A stretch of 64,000 nucleotides of DNA from Scatosoma sp900555925 (GTDB taxonomy: Bacteria > Bacillota > Clostridia > Christensenellales > Borkfalkiaceae): NCBI GenBank assembly GCA_959603585.1, contig CAUGYD010000001.1, forward strand, positions 372,001-436,000, given 5' to 3'. Below the pieces are notes generated by a model. The model ran no database searches and had not been told where the DNA came from. It saw nothing but the letters and a program-made list of their open reading frames with translations. Of the stretch, positions 8,150-17,265 are shown piece after piece (position 1 is the first letter of the stretch; every line of letters starts with the position of its first letter). The translations under genes and the position numbers were made by a program.

Positions 8150-11100
8150 TTATTTCGCCTTTCAACAAATACAGCGAGAAGTCGGCGCAATCGATTTTTT
8201 CGGCTTTTTCGGCAAACTTTTTCGCTTCGGCTTTGTTTCCTTTAGCCAGTTCGGCAAAGCCGCAAAGCAGATAACCCGCAAGCAGGTGCGCTTTTTCTAT
8301 GTCGTAGTTAAACGGTTGATAAGCGGGCGAACCCACCCCGTAATATTCGGGAATTTCGGCGGTATCTATTTTGTTTTTGCCTATATTGTAAAGTTCGTCG
8401 GCAAGAGCTTTCGCTTCGGCGGTTTTGCCCAAAGCGTCGAAAGCCCGGCATTCGTAATAGCTGTGAACCGTGGGCGCGCCGTTGGTAGTGAGCGCGAGTT
8501 TCAAATATTCGTCGCGCTTTTCGTTATTCCCCTGCGCTTCGTAAACTTTGGCAAGTTCGGAATATATGGGCGCGTCGTTGACGAAATAGTTCTTTTCTTC
8601 GCCGTAGTTAAGCGGAAAAGTAAGTCCGCTTATAAGCGTTTCTTCGGCTTCTTTATATTTTTTCTGCGCTAAAAGCTTTCTGCCTTCAAGGAAATGTAGC
8701 CAGGCGTGATGCTGCGTAAGGTAGCCCTCGCCGCCCTCGTAGGTGTGGAAGCGATGCTCCGCAAGAATATCGAACGCCTTTTCCATATCGCCCGCCATGG
8801 TTGAAAGCACCGAATATTGCAAAGTGCAGTCGTCGCGGCGGAAAACGGTTTTTTCTTCGTTTTTATAAAGCGCGAGGCGTTTGTTAAGCGGCGCGTTCAT
8901 TCCCTTATAAAGCTGGGTAAGCTCAAAGAAAATACGGTCGCTTTCGGGCATAAGTTCGTGCGCTTTTTCAAGTGCGGCAAACGCTTCTTCTTTCTTTCCA
9001 AGGTGGTCGTAAAGCCCGAGCGCCATATTCCTGTAAGCGGGAGCGAAATCGATTTTTTCAACCGTTTTGCCCCATTCTTCGCAAGCTTCGCCATAGCGTT
9101 CGTAAGCGTAATATATACAGCCGAGGTAGTAGCCAGCCATGGGCGTGTTCGCGGCTTTAAGCACGGGAACAGTTTCGGTGCGAACGGGGAATTCGCATTT
9201 CCAACTGCACTCGTCGGCAAGTTTAACGTATTTTTCGGCGGCAGTCGAATCGCCCTGTTTTTTCGCGATATACGCAAGATAATAGAACTTAATCGCCCTG
9301 TCGTCGCACCTTTCAAGCGCGGTTTTCGCAAGTTCGTAAAGCCCGAACTGCATAACCTCTATGGCGTAGTTTACGGCGTTTTTCTCTTTTTCGAAGCCCG
9401 CGAAGAACAGCGGGTCGGCTTCTTCGATTTTTTCGTTTATATCTTTATCGCCCTCGAAAATTCCCAGAATATACTGCGCCCACAGGTTTTTGCTTTGGGT
9501 TTCAAGCGAAAGTTTCAAAAACTCTACGGCTTCTTTTCTATTGCCGTTAAGTGCGTCGATTTTAGCAAGCAGATAATAGCCCGCGCTGCGGTAAGGATAA
9601 CTCCACACGGCAAGATATGCGTCGTTATAAGCGCCGCTCAAATCACCCTTGTAAAATTTGCAAAGCGCGCGTTTGTAATAAGGCTCGGTGTCGTAAGGAT
9701 TGTCGTTGCGCAAAGTGAGCCTTTCGATAGCCGCGTTGTAATAAGCCTCTGCTTTGTCGTATTCGCCGCGTTCAAGGCATTTATCGCCCATTGCTTTGTT
9801 GCAACGAATGTCTTTCGGGTCGCGTTTCAACCCCTCGAGGAAATAATCTTCGGGGCAATATTCAAAATGTTTATATTGTCTTAAATGAATGCCGTTCAAA
9901 TAAAGTTCTTCCAGCGAAGCGATGTCGCAAGGCTTTTTGGCGGGCAGTCTGGGCGAAATGGGCTTTTTGGTTCCTCTTACGGGTTGCTTGTAAGCTATTA
10001 AAAGCTCGCCGTTTTCGTCGCAGATTTTTAAAGTAAGGTCTTTTACGTCGCAATCGCAGGGAATTTCACAGGTAAACGGAGCCGCGGGCGAAACCTCGGC
10101 TTTCTTTTCGGCAATTACGTTTTCGCCGTTAAGCAAGGTTATAACGCAGTTGCGCTTTTTAACCGAATAGAACCCGACGAACGCGCCTTTTTCGGTTTTT
10201 TCAAGATTGCATGCGCCCTTTTCTGTAGCGCACTTAACCTCGCCTATATCGCGCACGGGGTACCAAACCTGCTCGAATTCTTTGGTTTCGTAAGGAGCAA
10301 TCCAGGTGAAGTCGGGCTGGTTGTCGGTGTAGCAACCGGTCATAAGCTCTACGTAACGCGAGCCGTCGTCGGTAAGGTTTTCGCACCATTTCGCACCGAA
10401 CTTGCCCGCGCCCCACGTCCACAGTTTTTTACCGGGCGCAATGTGGCGGTTGGCAACCGTAACCACGCCGCTTTCTTTGTTTTTATCGTATCCGCAAACA
10501 AAATCCATATCGGACTGCCCTTTGGAAATCATAAACGAAGACGGAACTTTTATCGCGCCAGACACGTGAATGTCGGTGCCTTTGCCGTAATCGTAGGGGC
10601 GCGCGGTGTGGTAAACGCCTTTCGCCACAGGCCATTCCAGAACGGCGCGGCGGTCGTGGTCGTTCACGTATTCCACATCGGGCGGGAACACTACCCTGTA
10701 ATCGTCGTCGATTTCAACCGCAAGGTTAGCCCACCACATAAACGGGTGCGCTACCGGAGTTTGGTTATATACGGTTATTTTCGCGCGGAGAACGCTGCTG
10801 CCCTCGTCTACCGAAAGCGCGACGTTTCCTTTCATCTGATGAAAATAATCCACCTCGCCCATAAACACGGCTTTCTTGCCGTCCGATTTTCCCTCGGCGT
10901 GTTCGACGGGCATAAAGGTGGTGGGACGGTGGTGTTGCGGCCAGTTGAACTCTATTCCGCCAGAAACCCAAGGACCCGCAAGCCCTACCATTGCGGGCTT
11001 TATAACTTTGTTGTTATATATAAAGTCGTACCCGTTGGTTTTATCGAGCGCGCAATGTACTTTTCCCCCGAGTTCGGGCAATAAAACCGCGCGTATGTAT

Positions 11101-11291
11101 TCGTTTTCAAGAACGTAACCGTCGTAGTCGTAATCCTTTTTATCGTCGGAAAACGACGAAACGTACGGAATGGGGTAAATGCGCCCGCTCGCCCCCTGAT
11201 ACGGACGTTTTTCAAAATATAACGGCAGCGGTTCCGGCTCGCCTACTCTATATGTGGGTATGGTAATTTTTTTCTTTTTTATTTCAGACAT
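8142..11291 (-). CDS. DUF5107 / TPR-repeat protein
   Basis: 1049 residues, no signal peptide. The N-terminal half (about 40-350) is a DUF5107 galactose-mutarotase-like domain (YVLENEYIRAVLLPELGGKV, GGIEFNWPQHH, TWIAPYETKEFEQVWYP). The C-terminal half (about 480-1040) is a chain of tetratricopeptide repeats (for example KAMGDKCLERGEYDKAEAYYNAAI). Such proteins are common in carbohydrate-use loci of gut bacteria; the reaction is unknown, and sugar binding or epimerisation is inferred. First gene of a two-gene operon with its own promoter and an operator-like palindrome. Confidence 0.8.
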   Translation of the reverse strand: MSEIKKKKITIPTYRVGEPEPLPLYFEKRPYQGASGRIYPIPYVSSFSDDKKDYDYDGYVLENEYIRAVLLPELGGKVHCALDKTNGYDFIYNNKVIKPAMVGLAGPWVSGGIEFNWPQHHRPTTFMPVEHAEGKSDGKKAVFMGEVDYFHQMKGNVALSVDEGSSVLRAKITVYNQTPVAHPFMWWANLAVEIDDDYRVVFPPDVEYVNDHDRRAVLEWPVAKGVYHTARPYDYGKGTDIHVSGAIKVPSSFMISKGQSDMDFVCGYDKNKESGVVTVANRHIAPGKKLWTWGAGKFGAKWCENLTDDGSRYVELMTGCYTDNQPDFTWIAPYETKEFEQVWYPVRDIGEVKCATEKGACNLEKTEKGAFVGFYSVKKRNCVITLLNGENVIAEKKAEVSPAAPFTCEIPCDCDVKDLTLKICDENGELLIAYKQPVRGTKKPISPRLPAKKPCDIASLEELYLNGIHLRQYKHFEYCPEDYFLEGLKRDPKDIRCNKAMGDKCLERGEYDKAEAYYNAAIERLTLRNDNPYDTEPYYKRALCKFYKGDLSGAYNDAYLAVWSYPYRSAGYYLLAKIDALNGNRKEAVEFLKLSLETQSKNLWAQYILGIFEGDKDINEKIEEADPLFFAGFEKEKNAVNYAIEVMQFGLYELAKTALERCDDRAIKFYYLAYIAKKQGDSTAAEKYVKLADECSWKCEFPVRTETVPVLKAANTPMAGYYLGCIYYAYERYGEACEEWGKTVEKIDFAPAYRNMALGLYDHLGKKEEAFAALEKAHELMPESDRIFFELTQLYKGMNAPLNKRLALYKNEEKTVFRRDDCTLQYSVLSTMAGDMEKAFDILAEHRFHTYEGGEGYLTQHHAWLHFLEGRKLLAQKKYKEAEETLISGLTFPLNYGEEKNYFVNDAPIYSELAKVYEAQGNNEKRDEYLKLALTTNGAPTVHSYYECRAFDALGKTAEAKALADELYNIGKNKIDTAEIPEYYGVGSPAYQPFNYDIEKAHLLAGYLLCGFAELAKGNKAEAKKFAEKAEKIDCADFSLYLLKGEING

Positions 11292-11303
11292 AAAAACACC
11301 TCT

Positions 11304-11349
11304 TCGTTCTTTATACTTACATTATACAGAACGAGAAGGCGATTTGCAA
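11304..11349 (-). promoter_or_regulatory. Promoter of DUF5107 operon with operator-like palindrome
   Basis: -35 TTGCAA (11344-11349), 17-bp spacer, -10 TATAAT (11321-11326). An inverted repeat TCGTTCT (11304-11310) / AGAACGA (11328-11334) spans the -10, as expected for a repressor site. The neighbouring regulator at 11442-12500 is the natural candidate to bind it (inference). Confidence 0.7.
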
Positions 11350-11441
11350 GACAATAATTTTAGTAAATTTTATGCCGAAATATGGCTTTTTGCAAGGCGC
11401 GCCGAACGCGACCCGCACACTAAGCGATAAAACCTTGCGTT

Positions 11442-12500
11442 TTAAATTATAAGATTGTATTTTTCGATTAACGCCATAAGGTCTTTTCTGCCCGAAACGG
11501 CGGCGTTTTTCGTCATTGCATGCACGCGGTATTTAACGGTGTTAAGCGCCAAATGACTGTTGTCGGCTATGGTCTCATAGCTGTCGCCCGCCATAATGTC
11601 GTGCAGAATCTGCTCGTCTATTTCGTCGAGCATTAAAAGCGTTTGATTAAGCCGTTCCACCTCGGCAACCGTTTTGTCGCCGTAAAAATCAACGCCGCTT
11701 TGGCTGTAAGAAGAATCGATTAACGGGAAATCGCCGCTGTAACGCTTGCCCGGAACTATATCCATTTCCAAAGTCAACGCGGTGGAGCAAATTTCGTCAA
11801 GCCGCATTAAAAACCAATAAAGCTCGGCTATCTGCACGCCCGCCTTGTAATAACTGATAATGCCAGTGGGATAAGGCGATTCCATATATTTCGATATTTT
11901 CATTCCGTTACAACTGCAAACCCGCTTGTTTTGCAAAAGTTCGGGGCAACATTTGCGCATAATAATGACAAAAGTATCGTTTAAACAAACCACGTTTTTA
12001 ACGTTTTCGCAGTTTTCAGCAAAATCTTTTATGCAGGCTATAACGTCGCCGTTGTTTTTAAACACTTTTACGGGAACGCCGTAATGCTCGGCTGCATGTT
12101 TTGCTCCCGCAAGTTTAAGTCGGTCAGGCAAGCTGTCGGAATTATAGCCGATAACCGCGGTTTCACCGGCGTTTTCGGAAAGCAGATACCCCGTAAGCAA
12201 ATAAGTGGTTTTTGTGTAAGTAAGGTTTATGCAACTGTATTGATAGACCGTATCGAGGTATTGAAAACCGAACACAAGAGGATGAATGCCGCGCGCGTTA
12301 AGCGCCTTTATCGCGTCCATCGTCCATTTGAGCGACGCGCATATTAAAATAACCACCCTCGGCCGGTCTTTTATTTCGTCGAGCGATTTGAAAACTTCAA
12401 GAGAAAGGCGTTTCTTTTTTAACACCGAGTTCATTCCGTCGAATATAGTTTTTATGCGGTTGTTCGAGGAATAGTTTTCCTCTATAAGCACGTGAACCAT
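11442..12500 (-). CDS. Transcriptional regulator: LacI-type sensor plus LuxR-type HTH
   Basis: 352 residues. Residues 1-270 resemble the periplasmic-binding-protein-like sensor of LacI/GalR regulators (VVILICASLKWTMDAIKALNARGIHPLVFG; ETAVIGYNSDSLPDRLKLAGAKHAAEHYG; VVCLNDTF), but there is no N-terminal LacI HTH. Instead a C-terminal helix-turn-helix (LDEIDEQILHDIMAGDSYETIADNSHLALNTVKYRVHAM, split over about 292-330) looks LuxR-like. It probably senses a sugar and controls the adjacent glycan genes. Unusual order of domains. Confidence 0.7.
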   Translation of the reverse strand: MVHVLIEENYSSNNRIKTIFDGMNSVLKKKRLSLEVFKSLDEIKDRPRVVILICASLKWTMDAIKALNARGIHPLVFGFQYLDTVYQYSCINLTYTKTTYLLTGYLLSENAGETAVIGYNSDSLPDRLKLAGAKHAAEHYGVPVKVFKNNGDVIACIKDFAENCENVKNVVCLNDTFVIIMRKCCPELLQNKRVCSCNGMKISKYMESPYPTGIISYYKAGVQIAELYWFLMRLDEICSTALTLEMDIVPGKRYSGDFPLIDSSYSQSGVDFYGDKTVAEVERLNQTLLMLDEIDEQILHDIMAGDSYETIADNSHLALNTVKYRVHAMTKNAAVSGRKDLMALIEKYNLII

Positions 12501-12536
12501 AACGTTTAATCCCCTAATGCTTTTGATATTGCGTTT

Positions 12537-12565
12537 ATTTTACCATAAATTTAAAAATTTTGCAA
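12537..12565 (-). promoter_or_regulatory. Promoter of the regulator gene
   Basis: -35 TTGCAA (12560-12565), 17-bp spacer, -10 TAAAAT (12537-12542), 37 bases before the ATG. It has the same TTGCAA -35 as the DUF5107 promoter. Confidence 0.6.
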
Positions 12566-12709
12566 GGCGAAAAATAAATATGTCGGCGAAAAATTGCCGC
12601 TTTATAATACAAATAATATTGTTAAACCCCACAGTCAAATTCGGTCACTTCAAATTCCGCAAAGCCGCCGTTAACTATATTATTCGCCAATCTTGCATAC
12701 TTGATTTTT

Positions 12710-13499
12710 TCACTTTTCCGTAAAATCGGTTAATTCCTTAATAAAATTTTCATCTTCGTGTAGCTTTATTCCCGCAACTCGGTGAAATAATGTTGAATAA
12801 CATAAAGTTTTATAAAACATAAAAACGCCTGCCCCGGTGCCGTTTTCGTGAACCAAATCGCCGTTTTTATCTGTTATTTTTACAACCAAATACGAGCGGT
12901 ATTTCTTATTTTTAAGTTACCGTTAAACACTTCGGCTTTGCAATGGTAACCTTGGCTCTCTGCTTCTTCACGCATCTTTTCACATAGCGGCAAGCAAACA
13001 ACCCGTTCGCATATTTCCTTTTCAAACGCGTGAATTTGTTCCTGCGAAACTTTTTTGCCGAATTCTATAAATATTTCGTTGCGAGGTTGAGGAAAAAAAG
13101 CCTCCGATTCTACGTTTTGTTTTTTCAGCTTTTCGGTTACTCGTTTTTCGACCTTTTTGCTCATTTGAATATTTATCGGGCATAGTTTTTGTATTTCTAT
13201 CAACTGCCCTATAAACACAATCGACACAACGTCGCCGCCGGCTTCAACTTTTTTCTGCGCTTTTTTAAGTCGTAAACAAATGTAGTCGCTTTTTTCTTTT
13301 TGTCAACGAACAACAGAAAAAAAAGGAAAAAATATAAACCGCATACAATAAACGGCTTCTATATCGTCCCACGCTAAATTAAAAATCGTTTTTTTCAATC
13401 CGACTTTCGTAACGCCCTTTTGGCTATAAATACATCGCGCGGGGTTTAATAATTGAACCGTAAAATATAACAAATACAATAAAACAATACACTCAATAG
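12710..13499 (-). pseudogene. Decayed gene, possible bacterial PH-like domain protein
   Basis: Three consecutive open segments fit one broken gene. The first (to 13303) has a membrane-type stretch and GVTKVGLKKTIFNLAWDDIEAVY, then a TGA at 13303-13305. The same frame continues as SDYICLRLKKAQKKVEAGGDVV. Near 12910, in the A-run of TTAAAAATAAG, the frame breaks; adding one A joins it to KKYRSYLVVKITDKNGDLVHENG and runs on to the stop at 12710. The strand-loop-WDDI pattern recalls bPH domains, but that is weak. The 5' end runs into an IS-end-like hairpin. Confidence 0.6.
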
Positions 13500-13543
13500 T
13501 GATATGCACCTCCAAAAGTGTCTGACTTTTGGGGTGCATATCA
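13500..13543. repeat. Perfect-arm hairpin, IS-end-like
   Basis: TGATATGCACC / GGTGCATATCA plus CCAAAAGT / ACTTTTGG around a GTCTG loop: 19 paired bases with one bulged T. The sequence recalls IS3-type termini joined head to head. It lies at the 5' end of the decayed gene. Confidence 0.5.
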
Positions 13544-13599
13544 CAACGTTCGCGGGTTTTATTTATATGAATTTTATCGGATTTTTAAAGATTAACCTA

Positions 13600-14790
13600 T
13601 TAATCGAGCGGTCTGCCCGAGTTTTCGAAAAGCGTTTTTAAAGTTTGGGCAAGTTGCGCGCCCGCCTTAACGCTGTCTTCAACCACGGGGTGTCCGCCAA
13701 CCGATTCGGTAACGCCCGCGTCGAAATCCAACGCCGCGATATACGGATATTTGGGTTTAAGCGTCTGCGCCGCGCCGCTGACCGCGCCCGCAAGCCCCGA
13801 GTTATGCACCATCATTCCGCTGCACAACACAATGGGCATATCGGTGCCGTAATATGCGCCGAGTTTATCTACAAACTCAATTAAAGCCGCCTGCATGCCC
13901 GAAAGCGAATAACCTGTTGTGTATTTCAAACTGCGCAGATAATCGTTGGTGCCGAGGTAAATAACCACGGCGTCGGGAACAACGGCAAAATCGTATTCGG
14001 GGCATTCGCCCTGTGCTACCGACAAATCGACCGCCATGCTCTTGTAATTATCGAGCACCGAAAACGCTTCAGTGGCGGCGTTTTTAAATTTTAAGGTAAT
14101 TCCGCCCCTGCCGAACACGCTGAACGAAGCGCCCAGTTCGCTTGCGCAATAAGCAGTGTAAGCCTGCAACGCGTTTTGCGTTTCGGCGGTGTAAACTCTA
14201 CTGTCGGAGGGCTGATATTCCCTTAAAACGCCCTCGCCGCAGGTTATTGAATCGCCGTAAAATTCAATATTCAAAGCGGGCTTTTCGGGGGCGGCTATAA
14301 ACGCGCCGTCGCAAGAAAGGTCGCTTACGATAATCCTGTCGAAATTAGAGGGGGTTCTTTTAAGAACTTTCACAACGTGTTCTCCGTCGGAAAGCCCCTC
14401 GACCAAGGTATTTTTCACGAACAGGCCGCGGGTTTCTTTAAACGTGAGAACGCGGGCGTTGCTGTCGGTTTCGCCGTCGACAAACACCGACCACATCGAA
14501 CTGCGCGAGCCTATAACGCAAATATTAGCGTAAACCGCGGTACCGCAGAATTTAAGTTCGAACCCCGAGGCGCTGTTTATAAACGTGGTGCCCTCGTAAT
14601 TTTCGTTATAATAATTCCTGCCGTACAAGTTAACGTAACGGTCGTCGAATAAATCTTCTATTTTCTGCGTTTCGGGAACTTTGTTGCCGCCGTCGGAGTT
14701 ATTGTTGCACCCCGCAAACGCGCCGCAACCCGCAACAACCACAGCCGATAATGTTAATGCCAACATTTTTACAAAAAATTTGTTTTTCAT
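13600..14790 (-). CDS. CE2-like SGNH esterase lipoprotein 1
   Basis: 396 residues. Lipoprotein signal (lipobox VVAGC at about 18-22), so tethered outside the membrane. A beta-sandwich N-domain (about 45-165) is followed by an SGNH hydrolase: FYGDSITCGEG (Ser block I), FGRGG (Gly block II), VIYLGTNDY (Asn block III) and GHPVVED near the end (catalytic His). This arrangement is that of carbohydrate esterase family 2, which removes acetyl groups from plant polysaccharides. Last gene of the operon; it overlaps the GH gene by four bases. A close paralogue is at 16072-17265. Confidence 0.8.
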   Translation of the reverse strand: MKNKFFVKMLALTLSAVVVAGCGAFAGCNNNSDGGNKVPETQKIEDLFDDRYVNLYGRNYYNENYEGTTFINSASGFELKFCGTAVYANICVIGSRSSMWSVFVDGETDSNARVLTFKETRGLFVKNTLVEGLSDGEHVVKVLKRTPSNFDRIIVSDLSCDGAFIAAPEKPALNIEFYGDSITCGEGVLREYQPSDSRVYTAETQNALQAYTAYCASELGASFSVFGRGGITLKFKNAATEAFSVLDNYKSMAVDLSVAQGECPEYDFAVVPDAVVIYLGTNDYLRSLKYTTGYSLSGMQAALIEFVDKLGAYYGTDMPIVLCSGMMVHNSGLAGAVSGAAQTLKPKYPYIAALDFDAGVTESVGGHPVVEDSVKAGAQLAQTLKTLFENSGRPLD

Positions 14791-15899
14791 TTTTTATTGT
14801 TTTCGGCTTCTTTCGCCGCCGCCAGCACACAGAAACGTTTAATGGTGTTAATCTCTTTCACGTCGTAAGGCAAACCGTTAAAGCGGTAAATATCGTGCTG
14901 CCATTTAGTGAGGTCAAGCGTGGAACCCTCTTTCAGATAATCCACAAAATAATGTCCCCACGGCTCGTAAGTCTGCGAATACCCCGCGATAAGTCCCCAG
15001 TGATAAGAACCTATTTTTTCAAGATAGAACAACGGGAACAGCTCTTTTACGTCGTTGCCGGCAATACGGTTAAGCCATTCGTTGTTTATAAGCGGGCGCC
15101 CGTATTTTTTAAGATTTTCTATGATGATAATCATATTTTCATACGAACCGTAATAGTGGAAGGTTATTACGTCCGAAAGATCTACCGCCATCTTTTCCAT
15201 TTCGCGCTTGGGCATAAAATCTTCGGTATAGCTCCAGCAATCGGCAGTAAGCGGCTGGATGGGGTTATGCGAGCGAATGATTTCGAAAAACTTTTTCATC
15301 GCTTTCAAACTTAAATTATCGCGCCTGCCGTTGCCCGGTTCGTTCCATACGTCCCAAATTTGCAAACGCTGGTCTTGACTATATTTCGCCGCGAGTTCGT
15401 CTACCATTTCGTAATATTTCGGCTCGATTTCGGGGTCGTCGAGCAGGCAATACCCGGGACCTACAAGTCCCGCCGCGTGTGGACCCGCCTTTATGCCGCT
15501 GTGATAGCCCCAGTCTACATTCTGTTTGCCGAACACCACGGGTTTGAATTTTTCTTTAGGAACCGTGCAGTCGTTGCCGAGCGTGAGCATTACTTTAAGC
15601 CCGTATTTATCGGCGAGCGTAAAGTATTCTTCGAGGTTATTCATAAAAGAATCGTGCTGATAATACCAGCATTCGAACTGAATAATGGCGCGCACGGCGT
15701 TAAACCCAGTTTCTTTTGCAAGATTAAATTCGTATTCTATCTGCTTAAAAACCTCTTCGTGTTCGTATTCCTGCCACATGGCTATGCGGTTTACGCAGTT
15801 CGACGGATAGCCGTTATACCCGCGAATCCAGGGTTGTTCGTTATACCATTGCCAGGCGCGTTCTTTACTCCACTGCCCTTTAACAAGTTTTTCTTCCAT
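14787..15899 (-). CDS. Clan GH-A glycoside hydrolase (GH5-like)
   Basis: 370 residues from the ATG at 15899, chosen because AAGGAG lies 8 bases upstream. No signal peptide, so cytoplasmic. The (beta/alpha)8 fold is suggested by WIRGYNGYPSN, GFNAVRAIIQFECW, the acid/base motif WDVWNEPG (Glu187) and the nucleophile region INNEW (Glu274). Similar proteins are often annotated as 1,4-beta-xylanase or cellulase family; substrate not proven. It sits between two CE2-like esterases, in keeping with a xylan- or mannan-type glycan. Confidence 0.75.
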   Translation of the reverse strand: MEEKLVKGQWSKERAWQWYNEQPWIRGYNGYPSNCVNRIAMWQEYEHEEVFKQIEYEFNLAKETGFNAVRAIIQFECWYYQHDSFMNNLEEYFTLADKYGLKVMLTLGNDCTVPKEKFKPVVFGKQNVDWGYHSGIKAGPHAAGLVGPGYCLLDDPEIEPKYYEMVDELAAKYSQDQRLQIWDVWNEPGNGRRDNLSLKAMKKFFEIIRSHNPIQPLTADCWSYTEDFMPKREMEKMAVDLSDVITFHYYGSYENMIIIIENLKKYGRPLINNEWLNRIAGNDVKELFPLFYLEKIGSYHWGLIAGYSQTYEPWGHYFVDYLKEGSTLDLTKWQHDIYRFNGLPYDVKEINTIKRFCVLAAAKEAENNKK

Positions 15900-16071
15900 A
15901 AAAAATTCTCCTTTCGTAGGCAAAAGCCGTACGCCCTTATATTTTTCCGTATTTTTATTTTTGCGCGATTTTCGAATATCTCGATTTTTTATATCCGCTA
16001 TATATCGCGATTAAACGTCCGCGTTTGTTTTTTTGTGCGATTAAAAATTAAAAAGTCTGCCTATAAGTCGT
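15900..16071. other. Spacer between GH and second esterase
   Basis: AT-rich, about 170 bases. It contains several CGCGAT-type short repeats (TATATATCGCGATT and GCGCGATTTTCG) but no clear promoter or gene. Confidence 0.4.
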
Positions 16072-17265
16072 TTAATCGAGTATTCTGCCAGAATTTACGA
16101 AAAGCGTTTTTAAGGTTTGGGCAAGCTGAGCGCCCGCCTTAACGCTGTCTTCAACCACGGGGTGTCCGCCAACCGATTCGGTAACGCCTGCGTCAAAATC
16201 CAACGCCGCGATATACGGATATTTGGGTTTAAGCATCTGCGCCGCTCCGCTAACCGCACCCGCAAGCCCCGAGTTATGCACCATCATTCCGCTGCACAAC
16301 ACAATGGGAATATCGAACCCGTAATACGCGCCCACAAGCTTATCGACAAATTCTATATAGGCGGCTTCCATTCCCGCAAGAGAATAGCCTGCGTTACTGC
16401 TTAAACTGCGCAGATAGTCGTTGGTGCCGAGGTAAATAACCACGGCATCGGGAATATCGGAAAAATCATATTCGGGACATTCTCCGTTTTCCACCGACAA
16501 ATCGACCGCCATACTTTTGTAGTTGTTGATAACCGAGAACGGCTCGGTTGCGGGATTTCGGAATTTTAAAGTAATTCCGCCCCTGCCGAACACGCCGAAC
16601 GAAGCGCCCAGTTCGCTTGCGCAATAAGCCGCGTAAGATTGCAGCGCGTTTTGCGTTTCGGCGGTGTAAATTTTGCTGTCGGCGGGCTTGTATTCCCTTA
16701 AAACGCCGCTTCCGCACGTTATTGAATCGCCATAAAAGGCTATGTGTAGTTTCGGCTTCTCGGGAGCTCCCAAAAACGCGCCGTCGGAGGCAAGATTTTT
16801 TATAACGGCATAGTCGGCGCTCGACATAGTGCGCTTTAATATTTTAAGCGTATGCTCGCCGCCCGGCAATCCCTCGACCAAAGTTTTTTTGGTAAACATT
16901 CCGCGTTTTTTTTTAAACGTGAGAACGCGGGCGTTGCTGTCGGTTTCGCCGTCTACGAAAACCGACCACATAGAATCGCGCGAACCTATAACGCAAATAT
17001 CGGCGTAAACCGCGGTGCCGCGGAATTTAAGTTCAAACCCCGAGGCGCTGTTTATAAACGTGGTGCCCTCGTAATTTTCGTTATAATAATTTCTGCCGTA
17101 CAAATTAACGTAACGGTCGTCGGATAAATCTTCTATTTTCTGCGTTTCGGGAATTTTGTTTCCGCTGTCGGAATTATTATTGCACCCCGCAAACGCGCCG
17201 CAACCCGCAACAACAGCCGCCGATAATGTTAAAGCCAACATTTTGCCCCAAAATTTGTTTTTCAT
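16072..17265 (-). CDS. CE2-like SGNH esterase lipoprotein 2
   Basis: 397 residues, a close paralogue of 13600-14790 along its whole length, including the lipobox, the GDSITCGSG block, FGRGG, YLGTNDY and GHPVVED. Differences cluster in residues 130-185 and 285-325, so substrate or partner specificity may differ. It overlaps the GH2 gene upstream by four bases (ATGA). The two copies flank the GH-A gene, so a duplication of the esterase created this order. Confidence 0.8.
   Translation of the reverse strand: MKNKFWGKMLALTLSAAVVAGCGAFAGCNNNSDSGNKIPETQKIEDLSDDRYVNLYGRNYYNENYEGTTFINSASGFELKFRGTAVYADICVIGSRDSMWSVFVDGETDSNARVLTFKKKRGMFTKKTLVEGLPGGEHTLKILKRTMSSADYAVIKNLASDGAFLGAPEKPKLHIAFYGDSITCGSGVLREYKPADSKIYTAETQNALQSYAAYCASELGASFGVFGRGGITLKFRNPATEPFSVINNYKSMAVDLSVENGECPEYDFSDIPDAVVIYLGTNDYLRSLSSNAGYSLAGMEAAYIEFVDKLVGAYYGFDIPIVLCSGMMVHNSGLAGAVSGAAQMLKPKYPYIAALDFDAGVTESVGGHPVVEDSVKAGAQLAQTLKTLFVNSGRILD

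Noticed and set aside
8817..9884. Long plus-strand open frame of 355 codons inside the DUF5107 gene
   Set aside because: It is the complement of a clear DUF5107/TPR coding sequence, shows low-complexity Phe/Val/Lys composition and has no ribosome site.
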